Assembly (NCBI GenBank): GCA_944320255.1
Contig: CALUGU010000018.1
Span: 1-36,253, forward strand
DNA length: 36,253 nt
Direction: 5' to 3'
Source: an uncultured Prevotella sp.
Lineage (GTDB): Bacteria; Bacteroidota; Bacteroidia; Bacteroidales; Bacteroidaceae
The notes beneath the pieces were generated by a model. That model was not told the origin of the DNA. It made no database searches and worked only from the letters and a program-made list of their open reading frames with translations. The position numbers and the translations under genes are program-made. Shown piece by piece: positions 1 through 7,369 of the stretch. How positions within the stretch are numbered: position 1 is the first letter of the stretch; every line of letters begins with the position of its first letter.

Positions 1-392
1 AAGGCGTGCCCGCCGTGAAAGACCTGGCGGTCTCCGTGTCCTGCGAGGGCTTCTTCCCGTCGTCGTTCAACGTCGCGTCGGGCAAGCCCAACAACGCCGT
101 CGAGGGCGTGGAATACGCCTCGCGGCCCTCGTGGACGACCGACGCGGACGGCCTTACGGAGCTGGCTTCCGACTACGTGATGGTGAACGGCTCGGAAAGC
201 TCCGTGCGCCTGACTGTCAGCGTCACAGCCCCCGACGGGTCGGTGGTGGCCCGCACGCGCGGCGTCAAGGTGCCCTACAGGCGCGGAAGGCTGACTACGG
301 TCAGCGGGGACTTCCTCACCGCGGGCCGCGGCGGTGGCGGGGCTGACATCGACACAAGCTGGGACGACACCACGCACGAGGTGGAGTTCTGA
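1..392 (+). CDS. Fimbrillin-like DUF6562 protein, C-terminal part (5' end outside window)
   Basis: The frame is open through the left edge, so the true start lies outside the window; the GTG at position 6 is only the first in-frame start codon available. The visible ~130 residues resemble the C-terminal half of the DUF6562 fimbrillin-like domain of Bacteroidales: a segment around SSFNVASGKPN, then SESSVRLTVSV, then a basic strand followed by RLTTVSGDFLT, and a short acidic tail ending in HEVEF. Such proteins are usually secreted lipoproteins related to Mfa1/FimA-type fimbriae, but no signal sequence can be seen here. The next gene carries a comparable strand (NYRTVLKGDVA), so the two look like paralogous surface proteins in one locus. 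The gene is very GC-rich. Function as a fimbrial or surface subunit is inferred from the family. Confidence 0.7.
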   Translation, partial: GVPAVKDLAVSVSCEGFFPSSFNVASGKPNNAVEGVEYASRPSWTTDADGLTELASDYVMVNGSESSVRLTVSVTAPDGSVVARTRGVKVPYRRGRLTTVSGDFLTAGRGGGGADIDTSWDDTTHEVEF

Positions 393-398
393 GCATAA

Positions 399-488
399 GG
401 GAGGGAAGGAGCAAGGAGAGGAGGAGTAAGCAGGAACGCTTTTGCAACCATCCGCCATCCCATTGCTCCCAAGCCTCCCGGCCCTCCC
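399..488. other. Purine-rich gap with weak imperfect inverted repeat
   Basis: The 172-nt gap before the next gene starts with a purine-rich run on plus. GGGAGGG (399-405) and GGAGCAA (408-414) are complementary to CCCTCCC (482-488) and TTGCTCC (463-469), allowing a bulged hairpin. No T-run follows, and no TTTG/TAnnTTTG promoter is evident before the gene at 565, so the two surface genes may be co-transcribed. Confidence 0.3.
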
Positions 489-564
489 TGTCCCCACAAC
501 CCGCCCATTACCATAAAACACTGAACACCATATTATCATAAACCCAATAAAAAGATTGAAAACA

Positions 565-2313
565 ATGAGAAAGAAGCAACTTTTCCTGATGCTCGGCGTG
601 GCAGCCACGCTGGCATCGTGCAGCCAGGACGAGCTTGGCGGCGCGCGGACGGACGGCGCGGTGACGATCACCGCCACGGTGGACGGCGGCATGGGCACCC
701 GCGCATCGAGTTATGAGACGGACGACGTGGCGACGGACAGGTGCCTGCTGGAAGTCTACGACGCCGACGGCAACATCGTCGGGCAGCAGCTCACGGGCGC
801 GCCGGGCGGCACTGAAGGCACGTTCTCCTTCACCGTCAGCGGACTCGACCCCGACGCGCAGTACGACTTTCTCTTCTGGGCCGACAACGAGGAAGCCGCT
901 GCATACGGCGGAAGCCTGAAAGAGCGTAAGCTCGCCGACGGCGCGGACCTCGCCGAGGCGTTGGCCTTCCAAGGCAAGATTGAGGACGCCACGCCTGGAA
1001 ACGCCACGCAAGTGACGCTTACGCACGCCGTGGCGAAAGTGACCTTGAAGACCACGGGGGCGATGTCGGCGGGCGACAAGGTGACGCTGAGCATCCCCGG
1101 CGTGGCCGACACGTGGGACGTTTCAGCCGGCACGGCCACGGGAGACGCCACGTGCAGCTACGCCTACACCCTGGCTTCAGCCATAGCGCAGCCGCAGGAC
1201 GCCGCCGAGGTGGCCACCTTCTACGTGCCAGCCCCGGCTCTCGGAGCGACGAGCGACGTGACATTGGCCTACGCCGACGCCGCAGGCACGAAGCAAGGGA
1301 GCACTGACGTGACGAACGTGCCGCTGCAAGCGAACTACCGCACGGTGCTCAAGGGCGACGTGGCCGCGCTCTACGAGGGGGCGACAGCCAGCGTCACGGC
1401 GCAGCTGGAGGCAGACTGGAGCGACCAAAGCGGCGAGGTTGCATTCCCGCAGACCAACATAATAGAGACCACCGGAGTAGGACAAATAACATCGGAGGCA
1501 GTAAAAGCTGCCGCTGAAGTAGGCAACGGAACGGTGATAATAAAAGGTTCGTTCAGTGAAACCGACCTGAAAGCCATAGCAGCCTGTGAGGGATTGGAAA
1601 TCAGCCTCGACCTTTCACAAGCCACGCTTAAAAACGATGCGGGAGAAGCTATGACCGAATTTCCACGCACTTTACGCGAAGGCAACTATTCAGACAAGAG
1701 CAAAGCCAAACTGACAGGCATCATCCTGCCGCAAGGAATAGAAAGTCTGGCAGACTATTGTTTCATAGGTTGTGGAAAACTTACATCTGTAACGCTGCCC
1801 GACGGACTGAAGACCATCGGCTTAAATGCACTTAGTGGTACAGCCATAACATCCATCGACTTCCCCGCAAGCCTGACAACGATTAACGGTTCGGCATTCT
1901 CTGAGTCGAAATTGGAAGGCAAACTTACTGTCCCCGCACACGTGACCTTCCCGTCAAAAAACACAAGTCCTTACGCAACGACCACATCCGTATTCAGCAG
2001 AACAAACCTGACGTCAGTAGAATGGAACTCACCCAGCCCGATACAAAACAACACATTCAGGGACAACACGGCGTTAAAGACAGTCACAATAAACGGCGGT
2101 TGCACCGGGGTTGACAATAACGCATTCTATGGCTGCACATTAGACGAACTTATCATCAACACAGACGAGCCGATAGAGTTTGGCCGCAACGATGACGAAG
2201 GCTTCTACAATGCAACGGTAACATCAATAAAAGTTCCCGCCGGACAGGTTGACGCCTACAAGGCTGCAACCGGTTGGAGCTATTACAAAGACATTATCAC
2301 GGCGATAAATTAA
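565..2313 (+). CDS. Surface lipoprotein: fimbrillin-like N-half fused to BspA-type leucine-rich repeats
   Basis: This is a 582-residue predicted outer-surface lipoprotein. The ATG at 565 is preferred over the in-frame TTG at 556 because it begins a clean lipoprotein signal: basic MRKKQ, a hydrophobic stretch, and lipobox LASC (Cys near residue 20). Residues ~30-290 resemble a fimbrillin-like domain (TRASSYETDD after the signal, later NYRTVLKGDVA and an acidic Trp-containing end). From about residue 295 the protein becomes a BspA-type LRR_5 domain with repeats such as LTSVTLPDGLKTIG and LKTVTINGG, ending in KVPAGQVDAYKAATGW, a typical last repeat in Bacteroidetes surface proteins. Composition changes at the same place: 601-660 has 46 G+C in 60, whereas 1501-1560 has 27 in 60. 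BspA repeats often bind host or extracellular proteins; the ligand here is unknown. Confidence 0.8.
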   Translation: MRKKQLFLMLGVAATLASCSQDELGGARTDGAVTITATVDGGMGTRASSYETDDVATDRCLLEVYDADGNIVGQQLTGAPGGTEGTFSFTVSGLDPDAQYDFLFWADNEEAAAYGGSLKERKLADGADLAEALAFQGKIEDATPGNATQVTLTHAVAKVTLKTTGAMSAGDKVTLSIPGVADTWDVSAGTATGDATCSYAYTLASAIAQPQDAAEVATFYVPAPALGATSDVTLAYADAAGTKQGSTDVTNVPLQANYRTVLKGDVAALYEGATASVTAQLEADWSDQSGEVAFPQTNIIETTGVGQITSEAVKAAAEVGNGTVIIKGSFSETDLKAIAACEGLEISLDLSQATLKNDAGEAMTEFPRTLREGNYSDKSKAKLTGIILPQGIESLADYCFIGCGKLTSVTLPDGLKTIGLNALSGTAITSIDFPASLTTINGSAFSESKLEGKLTVPAHVTFPSKNTSPYATTTSVFSRTNLTSVEWNSPSPIQNNTFRDNTALKTVTINGGCTGVDNNAFYGCTLDELIINTDEPIEFGRNDDEGFYNATVTSIKVPAGQVDAYKAATGWSYYKDIITAIN

Positions 2314-2371
2314 GCAAACAGAAGAACGTCTTGTAATATATTGATAATCAATACATTACAAAGCATAATAC

Positions 2372-2408
2372 AAAAAGCCGTCTTTTGCGATGCAAGAGAC
2401 GGCTTTTT
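2372..2408 (+). terminator. Intrinsic terminator after the LRR lipoprotein
   Basis: A 17-bp stem (2372-2388 with 2392-2408, one G-T pair) with a 3-nt loop. The right arm ends in TTTTT and the left arm begins AAAAA, so it could also work on the minus strand. It lies 59 nt after the stop codon at 2313. Confidence 0.85.
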
Positions 2409-2494
2409 ATCGTGCGATTTGCGCCCTTTTGGAATGCGAAAAGCGGCAAATCTCACGCCCTGTCTTTCCAAACAGAGCGATAAAGGCCTCATTG

Positions 2495-2526
2495 TTTGCA
2501 ATTACGGGAAAAATAACTTAACTTTG
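2495..2526 (+). promoter_or_regulatory. Bacteroidetes-type promoter of fabD
   Basis: TTTG at 2495-2498, a 20-nt spacer, then TAACTTTG at 2519-2526 match the -33/-7 consensus TTTG / TAnnTTTG of the Bacteroidetes primary sigma factor. The fabD start codon follows 35 nt later. Confidence 0.8.
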
Positions 2527-2561
2527 CACGCTAAATAATTCACAATAAATAATTTATCGAG

Positions 2562-3449
2562 ATGAAAGCATTTGTTTTCCCCGGACAGGGGGCGCAGTTT
2601 GTCGGTATGGGCAAGGACCTTTACGACAGCAATCCTTTGGCAAAGGAACTTTTTGACAAGGCCAACGATATTCTGGGTTACAACATCACTGAAATCATGT
2701 TCAACGGCACCGACGAGGAGCTGAAGCAGACCAAGGTGACGCAGCCGGCGGTGTTCCTGCACAGCGTCGTCAGCGCATTGTGCATGGGCGGGGAGTTCGC
2801 CCCGGCCATGGTTGCGGGCCATTCGCTCGGCGAGTTCTCGGCCCTCGTGGCCGCCGGGGCGTTGAGCTTCGAGGACGGCCTTAGGCTGGTTTACGCCCGC
2901 GCCATGGCCATGCAGAAGGCTTGCGAGGCGGCTCCGTCTACAATGGCGGCCATCATCGGCCTGCCCGACGAGAAGGTTGAGGAGATCTGCGCCGGGGTGA
3001 ACGGCGAGGGGCGCGTGTGCGTGCCGGCCAACTATAACTGCCCCGGCCAGCTCGTGATAAGCGGCGACGTGGAGGCGATAGGCGAGGCTTGCGAGAAGCT
3101 GAAGGCCGCGGGGGCCAAGCGCGCGCTGCCGCTGAAGGTGGGCGGGGCGTTCCACTCGCCGCTGATGCAGCCGGCCAAGGACGAGCTTCAGGCCGCCATC
3201 GAGAAGACGGAGTTCAGCGCGCCGAAGTGCCCTGTCTACCAGAACGTTGACGGACAGCCGCACACCGACCCTGCCGAGATAAAGGCCAACCTGATAGCCC
3301 AGCTCACGAGTTCGGTGAAGTGGACGCAGTGTGTGCAGTCGATGATTGCCGACGGCGCCGACGACTTCACGGAGTGCGGTCCGGGTAAGGCTTTGCAGGG
3401 CATGATTGGCCGCATCGACAAGAACGTGGCCGTGCACGGTATAGCGTAA
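2562..3449 (+). CDS. fabD: Malonyl-CoA:ACP transacylase
   Basis: FabD transfers malonyl groups from CoA to acyl carrier protein in the cytosol, supplying extender units for type II fatty acid synthesis. The 295-residue length is normal for the family. The N-terminus has the family opening FVFPGQGAQ. The nucleophile elbow GHSLGE puts the catalytic Ser at residue 88, and the partner His is in GGAFHSPLM (His198). The C-terminal part (TECGPGKALQGMIGRI) is also typical. The ATG at 2562 follows a good promoter and has no competitor. It is not next to other fab genes; its neighbours are a surface lipoprotein and a glycosidase, each separated by a terminator-like structure, so it is probably transcribed alone. 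Confidence 0.97.
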   Translation: MKAFVFPGQGAQFVGMGKDLYDSNPLAKELFDKANDILGYNITEIMFNGTDEELKQTKVTQPAVFLHSVVSALCMGGEFAPAMVAGHSLGEFSALVAAGALSFEDGLRLVYARAMAMQKACEAAPSTMAAIIGLPDEKVEEICAGVNGEGRVCVPANYNCPGQLVISGDVEAIGEACEKLKAAGAKRALPLKVGGAFHSPLMQPAKDELQAAIEKTEFSAPKCPVYQNVDGQPHTDPAEIKANLIAQLTSSVKWTQCVQSMIADGADDFTECGPGKALQGMIGRIDKNVAVHGIA

Positions 3450-3484
3450 TTTTTTTCAGCAGACAAGTAACGAGCAGACAAGGC

Positions 3485-3574
3485 AAAGCCCCCACCCAAC
3501 TTCCCCGAAGGGGAGGCCTTGGATTATGCTGCCAATCAGCCTCCTCCCCTCCGGGGAGGTTGGGTGGGGGCTTT
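3485..3574. repeat. Compound palindrome (REP-like / terminator) between fabD and the GH13 gene
   Basis: The outer arms 3485-3506 and 3553-3574 (core AAAGCCCCCACCCAAC / GTTGGGTGGGGGCTTT) are complementary over 22 bp with one G-T position. Each arm runs into its own small hairpin: CCCC-GAA-GGGG on the left (about 3501-3513) and CCTCCCC-TCC-GGGGAGG on the right (3543-3559). The result is a cruciform-like element. On plus it is followed by a T-rich stretch, so it may terminate fabD transcripts. Similar C/G-rich palindromes are, to my knowledge, widely dispersed between genes in Bacteroidales. The element overlaps the 5' extension of the glycosidase frame, which argues that this extension is not translated. 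Confidence 0.75.
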
Positions 3575-3600
3575 GTCTTCTTTTGATGAAAACAATTACT

Positions 3601-5277
3601 ATGAAGATAATAATTTACCAGGTGATGACGCGCCTGTTCGGCAACCGGTGCCTTAACCGCAAGGAGAACGGCACGCTGGCCGAGAACGGGTGCGGCAAGA
3701 TGAGCTTCTTCAACGCTTCGGTGTTGCGCAGGATCAGGAAGCTCGGCGCGACGCACGTGTGGTACACGGGCGTAATCCGCCACGCCAACAAGACGGACTA
3801 TTCGGCTTACGGCATTCCGCGGCAGCATCCGGCGGTGGTGAAGGGCAACGCCGGCTCGCCTTACGCCATAACGGACTATTATGACGTAGACCCTGACTTG
3901 GCGGACGACGTTGACAAGAGGATGGCGGAGTTTGAGAGGCTCGTGGCGAGGACGCACAGGGCGGGGATGAAGGTCGTAATCGACTTCGTGCCCAACCACG
4001 TGGCGAGGCAGTACGAGTCGGTGGCGAAGCCCGAAGGGGTGAGAGACCTCGGCGAGGACGACGACACGGGCATGGGCTTCTCGCCGCGCAACAACTTTTA
4101 TTATTGCGTCGGCGTTCCGTTCGAGCCGCATTTCAACCTGGACGACGGCAAGGGTAGCCCATATTCGGAGTTTCCAGCCAAAGCTACGGGCAACGACCGC
4201 TTTGACAGCCATCCGGGCGTGAACGACTGGTATGAGACGGTAAAGCTGAATTACGGCGTTGATTATTGCGACGCCGGGGGACGGTCGCAGCACTTCGACC
4301 CCGTGCCCGACACTTGGCAGAAGATGGCAGCCATACTGAAGTTCTGGGCGGGCAAGGGCGTTGACGGTTTCCGCTGCGACATGGCGGAGATGGTGCCCGT
4401 GGAATTCTGGCGCTGGGCCATCGGCAAGGTGAAGGCCGCGCACCCTGGACTGCTGTTCGTCGGTGAGGTGTACAACCCTGCGCTGTACAGGAGCTACGTT
4501 GCGGCCGGCTTCGATTACTTGTATGACAAGGTTGGGATGTATGACTGCCTGTGCGGCGTGATGCGCGGAGAGAGTCCGGCGTCGGCCATCACGTGGCAGT
4601 GGCAGGCCGTTGACGACATCAGGGACAGGATGTTGTATTTCCTTGAAAACCATGACGAGGTGCGTTTGGCCAGCGACTTCATGGCGGGCGACGCAAGGCG
4701 TGGGATACCGGCGTTGGCGGTAAGCGCGCTGATGTATAAAAATCCTTTCATGCTTTACGCCGGGCAGGAGCTTGGTGAGCGTGGAATGGACAAGGAGGGC
4801 TTCAGCGGGCGCGACGGACGCACGACAATCTTCGACTATTGGACTGTGCCGGCGTTGTACAACGGCTATGTTGACAGGAAGAAACTATCTCAGGAACAGA
4901 AAGCGTTGGAGAAGACGTACACGAAAGTGCTGAACGTGGCGGCGACGGAGAAGGTTGTCTGTGACGGTCTGTTCTTTGACTTGATGTACGCCAACAACGG
5001 CAGCGAAGGGTTCAACCCCGACAGGCATTACGCTTTCATGCGCAAGTGCGGCAATGAGGCGATGCTGGTTGTCGCGAACTTCTCCGATACTGAAGCCGAA
5101 TGCGAAGTGCGGATACCGGCCCATGCCTTCGACTATTTAGGCTTCCCTGAAACGACGGTCGAGGCCAAGGATTTGCTCTCTGACGATAAGCCAATGGCAA
5201 TGGAGCTGAAAGCCGACTGTTGCGTCAAGATTGTTGTGAAAGGCTACAGTTGCAGGGCGTACAAGTTCATAGTCTGA
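3601..5277 (+). CDS. Alpha-amylase family (GH13) glycoside hydrolase
   Basis: This is a 558-residue GH13 enzyme acting on alpha-glucans or related oligosaccharides. All four GH13 regions are present. From the ATG at 3601: region I DFVPNH (128-133); region II GFRCDMAEM with nucleophile Asp260; region III LFVGEVYN with acid/base Glu289; region IV FLENHDEVR with Asp352. A beta-sandwich domain C occupies the last ~90 residues. The start at 3601 (MKIIIYQVMTRLFGN) puts the first beta strand right at the N-terminus. An ATG at 3586 would add five residues, and anything further upstream is the palindromic repeat. No signal peptide is seen, so the enzyme is probably cytoplasmic and not a Sus-type surface amylase. 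Substrate and subfamily cannot be told. An AlaX-like gene follows after 21 nt. Confidence 0.9.
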   Translation: MKIIIYQVMTRLFGNRCLNRKENGTLAENGCGKMSFFNASVLRRIRKLGATHVWYTGVIRHANKTDYSAYGIPRQHPAVVKGNAGSPYAITDYYDVDPDLADDVDKRMAEFERLVARTHRAGMKVVIDFVPNHVARQYESVAKPEGVRDLGEDDDTGMGFSPRNNFYYCVGVPFEPHFNLDDGKGSPYSEFPAKATGNDRFDSHPGVNDWYETVKLNYGVDYCDAGGRSQHFDPVPDTWQKMAAILKFWAGKGVDGFRCDMAEMVPVEFWRWAIGKVKAAHPGLLFVGEVYNPALYRSYVAAGFDYLYDKVGMYDCLCGVMRGESPASAITWQWQAVDDIRDRMLYFLENHDEVRLASDFMAGDARRGIPALAVSALMYKNPFMLYAGQELGERGMDKEGFSGRDGRTTIFDYWTVPALYNGYVDRKKLSQEQKALEKTYTKVLNVAATEKVVCDGLFFDLMYANNGSEGFNPDRHYAFMRKCGNEAMLVVANFSDTEAECEVRIPAHAFDYLGFPETTVEAKDLLSDDKPMAMELKADCCVKIVVKGYSCRAYKFIV

Positions 5278-5298
5278 AAATGAAATACCGAAACATCA

Positions 5299-5769
5299 AT
5301 GGAAGATAATTACAACCTCAACGCGCACAACAAGGAGGAGTTCCCGCCGGCGCATACGGCTGAACATCTCTTGAACCAGACGATGGTAAGGCTGTTCGGG
5401 TGTGAGCGTTCGAGCAACGCCCACATAGAGCGGAAGAAAAGCAAAATAAGCTACATACTCGACTACAAACCGTCGCGGCAGGAGGAAAAGGCTATTGAAA
5501 AGAGGATGAACGAACTGATAGAGGAAGACTTGCCCGTGACATTTGAGTATGTCACCAGGGACAAAGTTCCTGAAGGAGTGTCATTGGAGAAATTGCCTGA
5601 CGACGCTTCAGAAACGTTGCGCTTGGTTCGCATTGGAGATTATGACGTGTGTCCTTGCATCGGAAAGCACGTGCGCTCGACATCGCAGATTGGAAGGTTC
5701 GAAATGCTCGGCACCAACTGGGACGAGGAAAAGCACTCGTTCAGGATACGTTTTAAGGTAGTGCAATGA
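5299..5769 (+). CDS. AlaX-like alanyl-tRNA editing domain protein
   Basis: A 156-residue stand-alone protein related to the editing (SAD) domain of alanyl- and threonyl-tRNA synthetases. The zinc-binding signature is complete: HTAEH (His19, His23) and CIGKH (Cys120, His124), matching HxxxH and CxxxH of AlaX proteins. Such proteins hydrolyse mischarged tRNAs, typically Ser-tRNA(Ala), in the cytosol. The linker IEEDLPVTFEYVTRD is typical of the fold. The exact substrate is not readable from sequence. It lies 21 nt after the GH13 gene and is probably in the same transcript, with no obvious functional link. A strong hairpin follows it. Confidence 0.85.
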   Translation: MEDNYNLNAHNKEEFPPAHTAEHLLNQTMVRLFGCERSSNAHIERKKSKISYILDYKPSRQEEKAIEKRMNELIEEDLPVTFEYVTRDKVPEGVSLEKLPDDASETLRLVRIGDYDVCPCIGKHVRSTSQIGRFEMLGTNWDEEKHSFRIRFKVVQ

Positions 5770-5782
5770 ATGCGCCTGGATA

Positions 5783-5834
5783 AATAAACAACCGGCTGAC
5801 GAACATGAATATGTTTGCCAGCCGGTTGTTTATT
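5783..5834. terminator. Bidirectional terminator between converging genes
   Basis: The arms AATAAACAACCGGCTG (5783-5798) and CAGCCGGTTGTTTATT (5819-5834) pair perfectly, and the stem extends inward past one mismatch (GAACAT/ATGTTT region). A/T-rich ends on both sides suit termination of the AlaX-like gene on plus and of the lipoprotein/rpoD unit on minus. Confidence 0.85.
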
Positions 5835-5861
5835 GTTCCACGTTGATAGCGGAAGCGTTCC

Positions 5862-6299
5862 TTATTTGTTGTTTTCTATCAAATAATCGTCGGGCTTGAT
5901 GGCGCTGAATTGGAAATCAGCCTTGTCTATGCCTTTGATTATGAAATTCCCCGCTTTCACGTATTTGCTTTTCATCTTATTGTATTTCTTCACGACATCC
6001 TTGCGTTCTAACGCAAAACTTATCACACAAGTGCGGTGCTCCAAACCAATACCGCTGAGATAGTTCTTCAGTTGGTACGAATAGTTGTCGCGGCTGATGA
6101 GGAAGTCGTTCTTGTCGTTAATCCATGCGCTGTCGATTTCTTGGATGTCGGTGAAATAAACCGTTGAATCGTTGAAGGAGGCAGCGAAGCCAAAAGCGTA
6201 AATCTTTGGCACGCATTTGATTTTGGCTGTGGCTTCAATGATGCAACCGCCTATTATGGCGAAAAAAATGATCGCTAATGTTACTTTTGACAATTTCAT
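5862..6299 (-). CDS. Small hypothetical lipoprotein or membrane-anchored protein downstream of rpoD
   Basis: A 145-residue protein I do not recognise. It starts with a lipoprotein-like signal: MKLSK, a hydrophobic run, then IIGGC (Cys at about residue 19), which would be lipidated if the lipobox is functional. The rest is polar with alternating strand-like segments, an internal Cys pair possibility, and the C-terminal motif DADFQFSAIKPDDYL-like (FSAIKPDDYLIE). Only 34 nt separate it from the rpoD stop, same strand and no hairpin between, so it may be read from the rpoD promoter. A bidirectional terminator follows. No function is assigned. Confidence 0.7.
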   Translation of the reverse strand: MKLSKVTLAIIFFAIIGGCIIEATAKIKCVPKIYAFGFAASFNDSTVYFTDIQEIDSAWINDKNDFLISRDNYSYQLKNYLSGIGLEHRTCVISFALERKDVVKKYNKMKSKYVKAGNFIIKGIDKADFQFSAIKPDDYLIENNK

Positions 6300-6333
6300 G
6301 TCTTAATGTTGTTGTTTGAATATGTTCGTATGA

Positions 6334-7197
6334 TTATTGTCCGAGGTATGATTTGAGCAACTTGTTCTTAGTGTTGTGGCGGAGCCTTCGTATGGCTTTC
6401 TCCTTGATTTGGCGGACACGTTCACGAGTCAAGCCGTACTTGTCTCCTATCTCTTCAAGTGTCATCTCTGGCTGGTTTATTCCGAAAAAGGCCTCGATGA
6501 TGTTGCGTTCACGTTCGTTCAGCGTCTGCAAAGCCCTGTTTATCTCCTCACGCAAAGACTCTAACACGAGTTTCCTGTCAGCCATGGGGGAGTCGTTGTT
6601 GGGCAGGACGTCAAGCAGGCTGTTGTCCTCTCCGTCGGCAAACGGGGCGTCAACGGAGACGTGGCGGCTGTTAACCTTCATTGCCTCCTCGATTTTTTCT
6701 TGGGGGATGTCAACATTGTCGGCTATCTCGTCGATGCTCGGCCGGCGTTCGTGCTCTTGTTCAAACTTGTTAAGCACACGGTTGATTTTATTCACAGAAC
6801 CGACTTGGTTGAGTGGCAAACGCACGATACGGCTCTGCTCGGCGATAGCTTGCAATATGCTTTGGCGAATCCACCAAACGGCGTATGATATGAATTTAAA
6901 ACCTCTTGTCTCGTCAAACTTTTCAGCCGCCTTTATCAAGCCCAAGTTGCCTTCGTTTATCAAGTCTGGTAAACTAAGACCTTGGTTCTGGTATTGCTTT
7001 GCAACGGAAACAACGAAACGCAAATTGGCTCTCGTCAACTTCTCAAGAGCTTTACGATCTCCTTTTTTTATACGTTGAGCCAACTCTACTTCCTCTTCTA
7101 CACTTATAAGTTCCTCATGACCTATTTCTTGTAGATATTTATCCAACGAGTCGCTTTCCCTGTTGGTTATTGATTTTGTGATTTTCAGTTGTCTCAT
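6334..7197 (-). CDS. rpoD: Primary RNA polymerase sigma factor, short Bacteroidetes form
   Basis: A 287-residue housekeeping sigma-70, the usual short form in Bacteroidetes, lacking a long region 1.1. The ATG at 7197 (MRQLKITKS) is chosen. Upstream in-frame codons would run through its own promoter and encode an atypical basic extension. Region 1.2 lies at ~15-45 ([15 protein letters not shown]), region 2 at ~50-120 with [16 protein letters not shown] (98-113) for -7 recognition, region 3 at ~125-200, and region 4.2 as a helix-turn-helix at 245-264 ([20 protein letters not shown]). It should direct transcription from the TTTG/TAnnTTTG promoters found all over this window, including its own. 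Confidence 0.96.
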   Translation of the reverse strand: MRQLKITKSITNRESDSLDKYLQEIGHEELISVEEEVELAQRIKKGDRKALEKLTRANLRFVVSVAKQYQNQGLSLPDLINEGNLGLIKAAEKFDETRGFKFISYAVWWIRQSILQAIAEQSRIVRLPLNQVGSVNKINRVLNKFEQEHERRPSIDEIADNVDIPQEKIEEAMKVNSRHVSVDAPFADGEDNSLLDVLPNNDSPMADRKLVLESLREEINRALQTLNERERNIIEAFFGINQPEMTLEEIGDKYGLTRERVRQIKEKAIRRLRHNTKNKLLKSYLGQ

Positions 7198-7220
7198 TAG
7201 CATAAAATTTAAAGCCTTTG

Positions 7221-7252
7221 CAAATTTAAATGTTTTTCGCTTAAAAAACAAA
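7221..7252 (-). promoter_or_regulatory. Promoter of rpoD
   Basis: On minus: TTTG (7249-7252), a 20-nt spacer, then TAAATTTG (7221-7228), 23 nt before the start at 7197. A full consensus match, which suggests rpoD drives its own synthesis. Confidence 0.75.
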
Positions 7253-7300
7253 TGTTTTTTGACTTTTTCTTTCAGATAACATTTAAAATGTTTGCAAGAC

Positions 7301-7348
7301 AAAAGTCTCACGCACATTTTATTACAACCAAATGTGCGTGAGACTTTT
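7301..7348 (-). terminator. Terminator after htrA
   Basis: Perfect 19-bp arms (7301-7319 and 7330-7348, core GTCTCACGCACATTT) flank a 10-nt loop. On minus it begins 22 nt past the htrA stop and ends in CTTTT, so it separates htrA from rpoD. Confidence 0.85.
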
Positions 7349-7369
7349 ATTCGTAGTAGTAATGATTAA

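Noticed and set aside
2502-3437. 311-residue frame on minus opposite fabD
   Set aside because: Exact shadow of the fabD coding frame in GC-rich DNA; its translation is Arg/His/Leu-rich with no domain, and it runs over the fabD promoter.
3367-4653. 428-residue frame on minus opposite the GH13 gene
   Set aside because: Antisense of a clear GH13 enzyme with all catalytic motifs; composition is that of a shadow frame (many Arg, His, Val) and it crosses the palindrome.
6353-7078. 241-residue frame on plus opposite rpoD
   Set aside because: Lies wholly within rpoD; Ser-rich translation without recognisable features.
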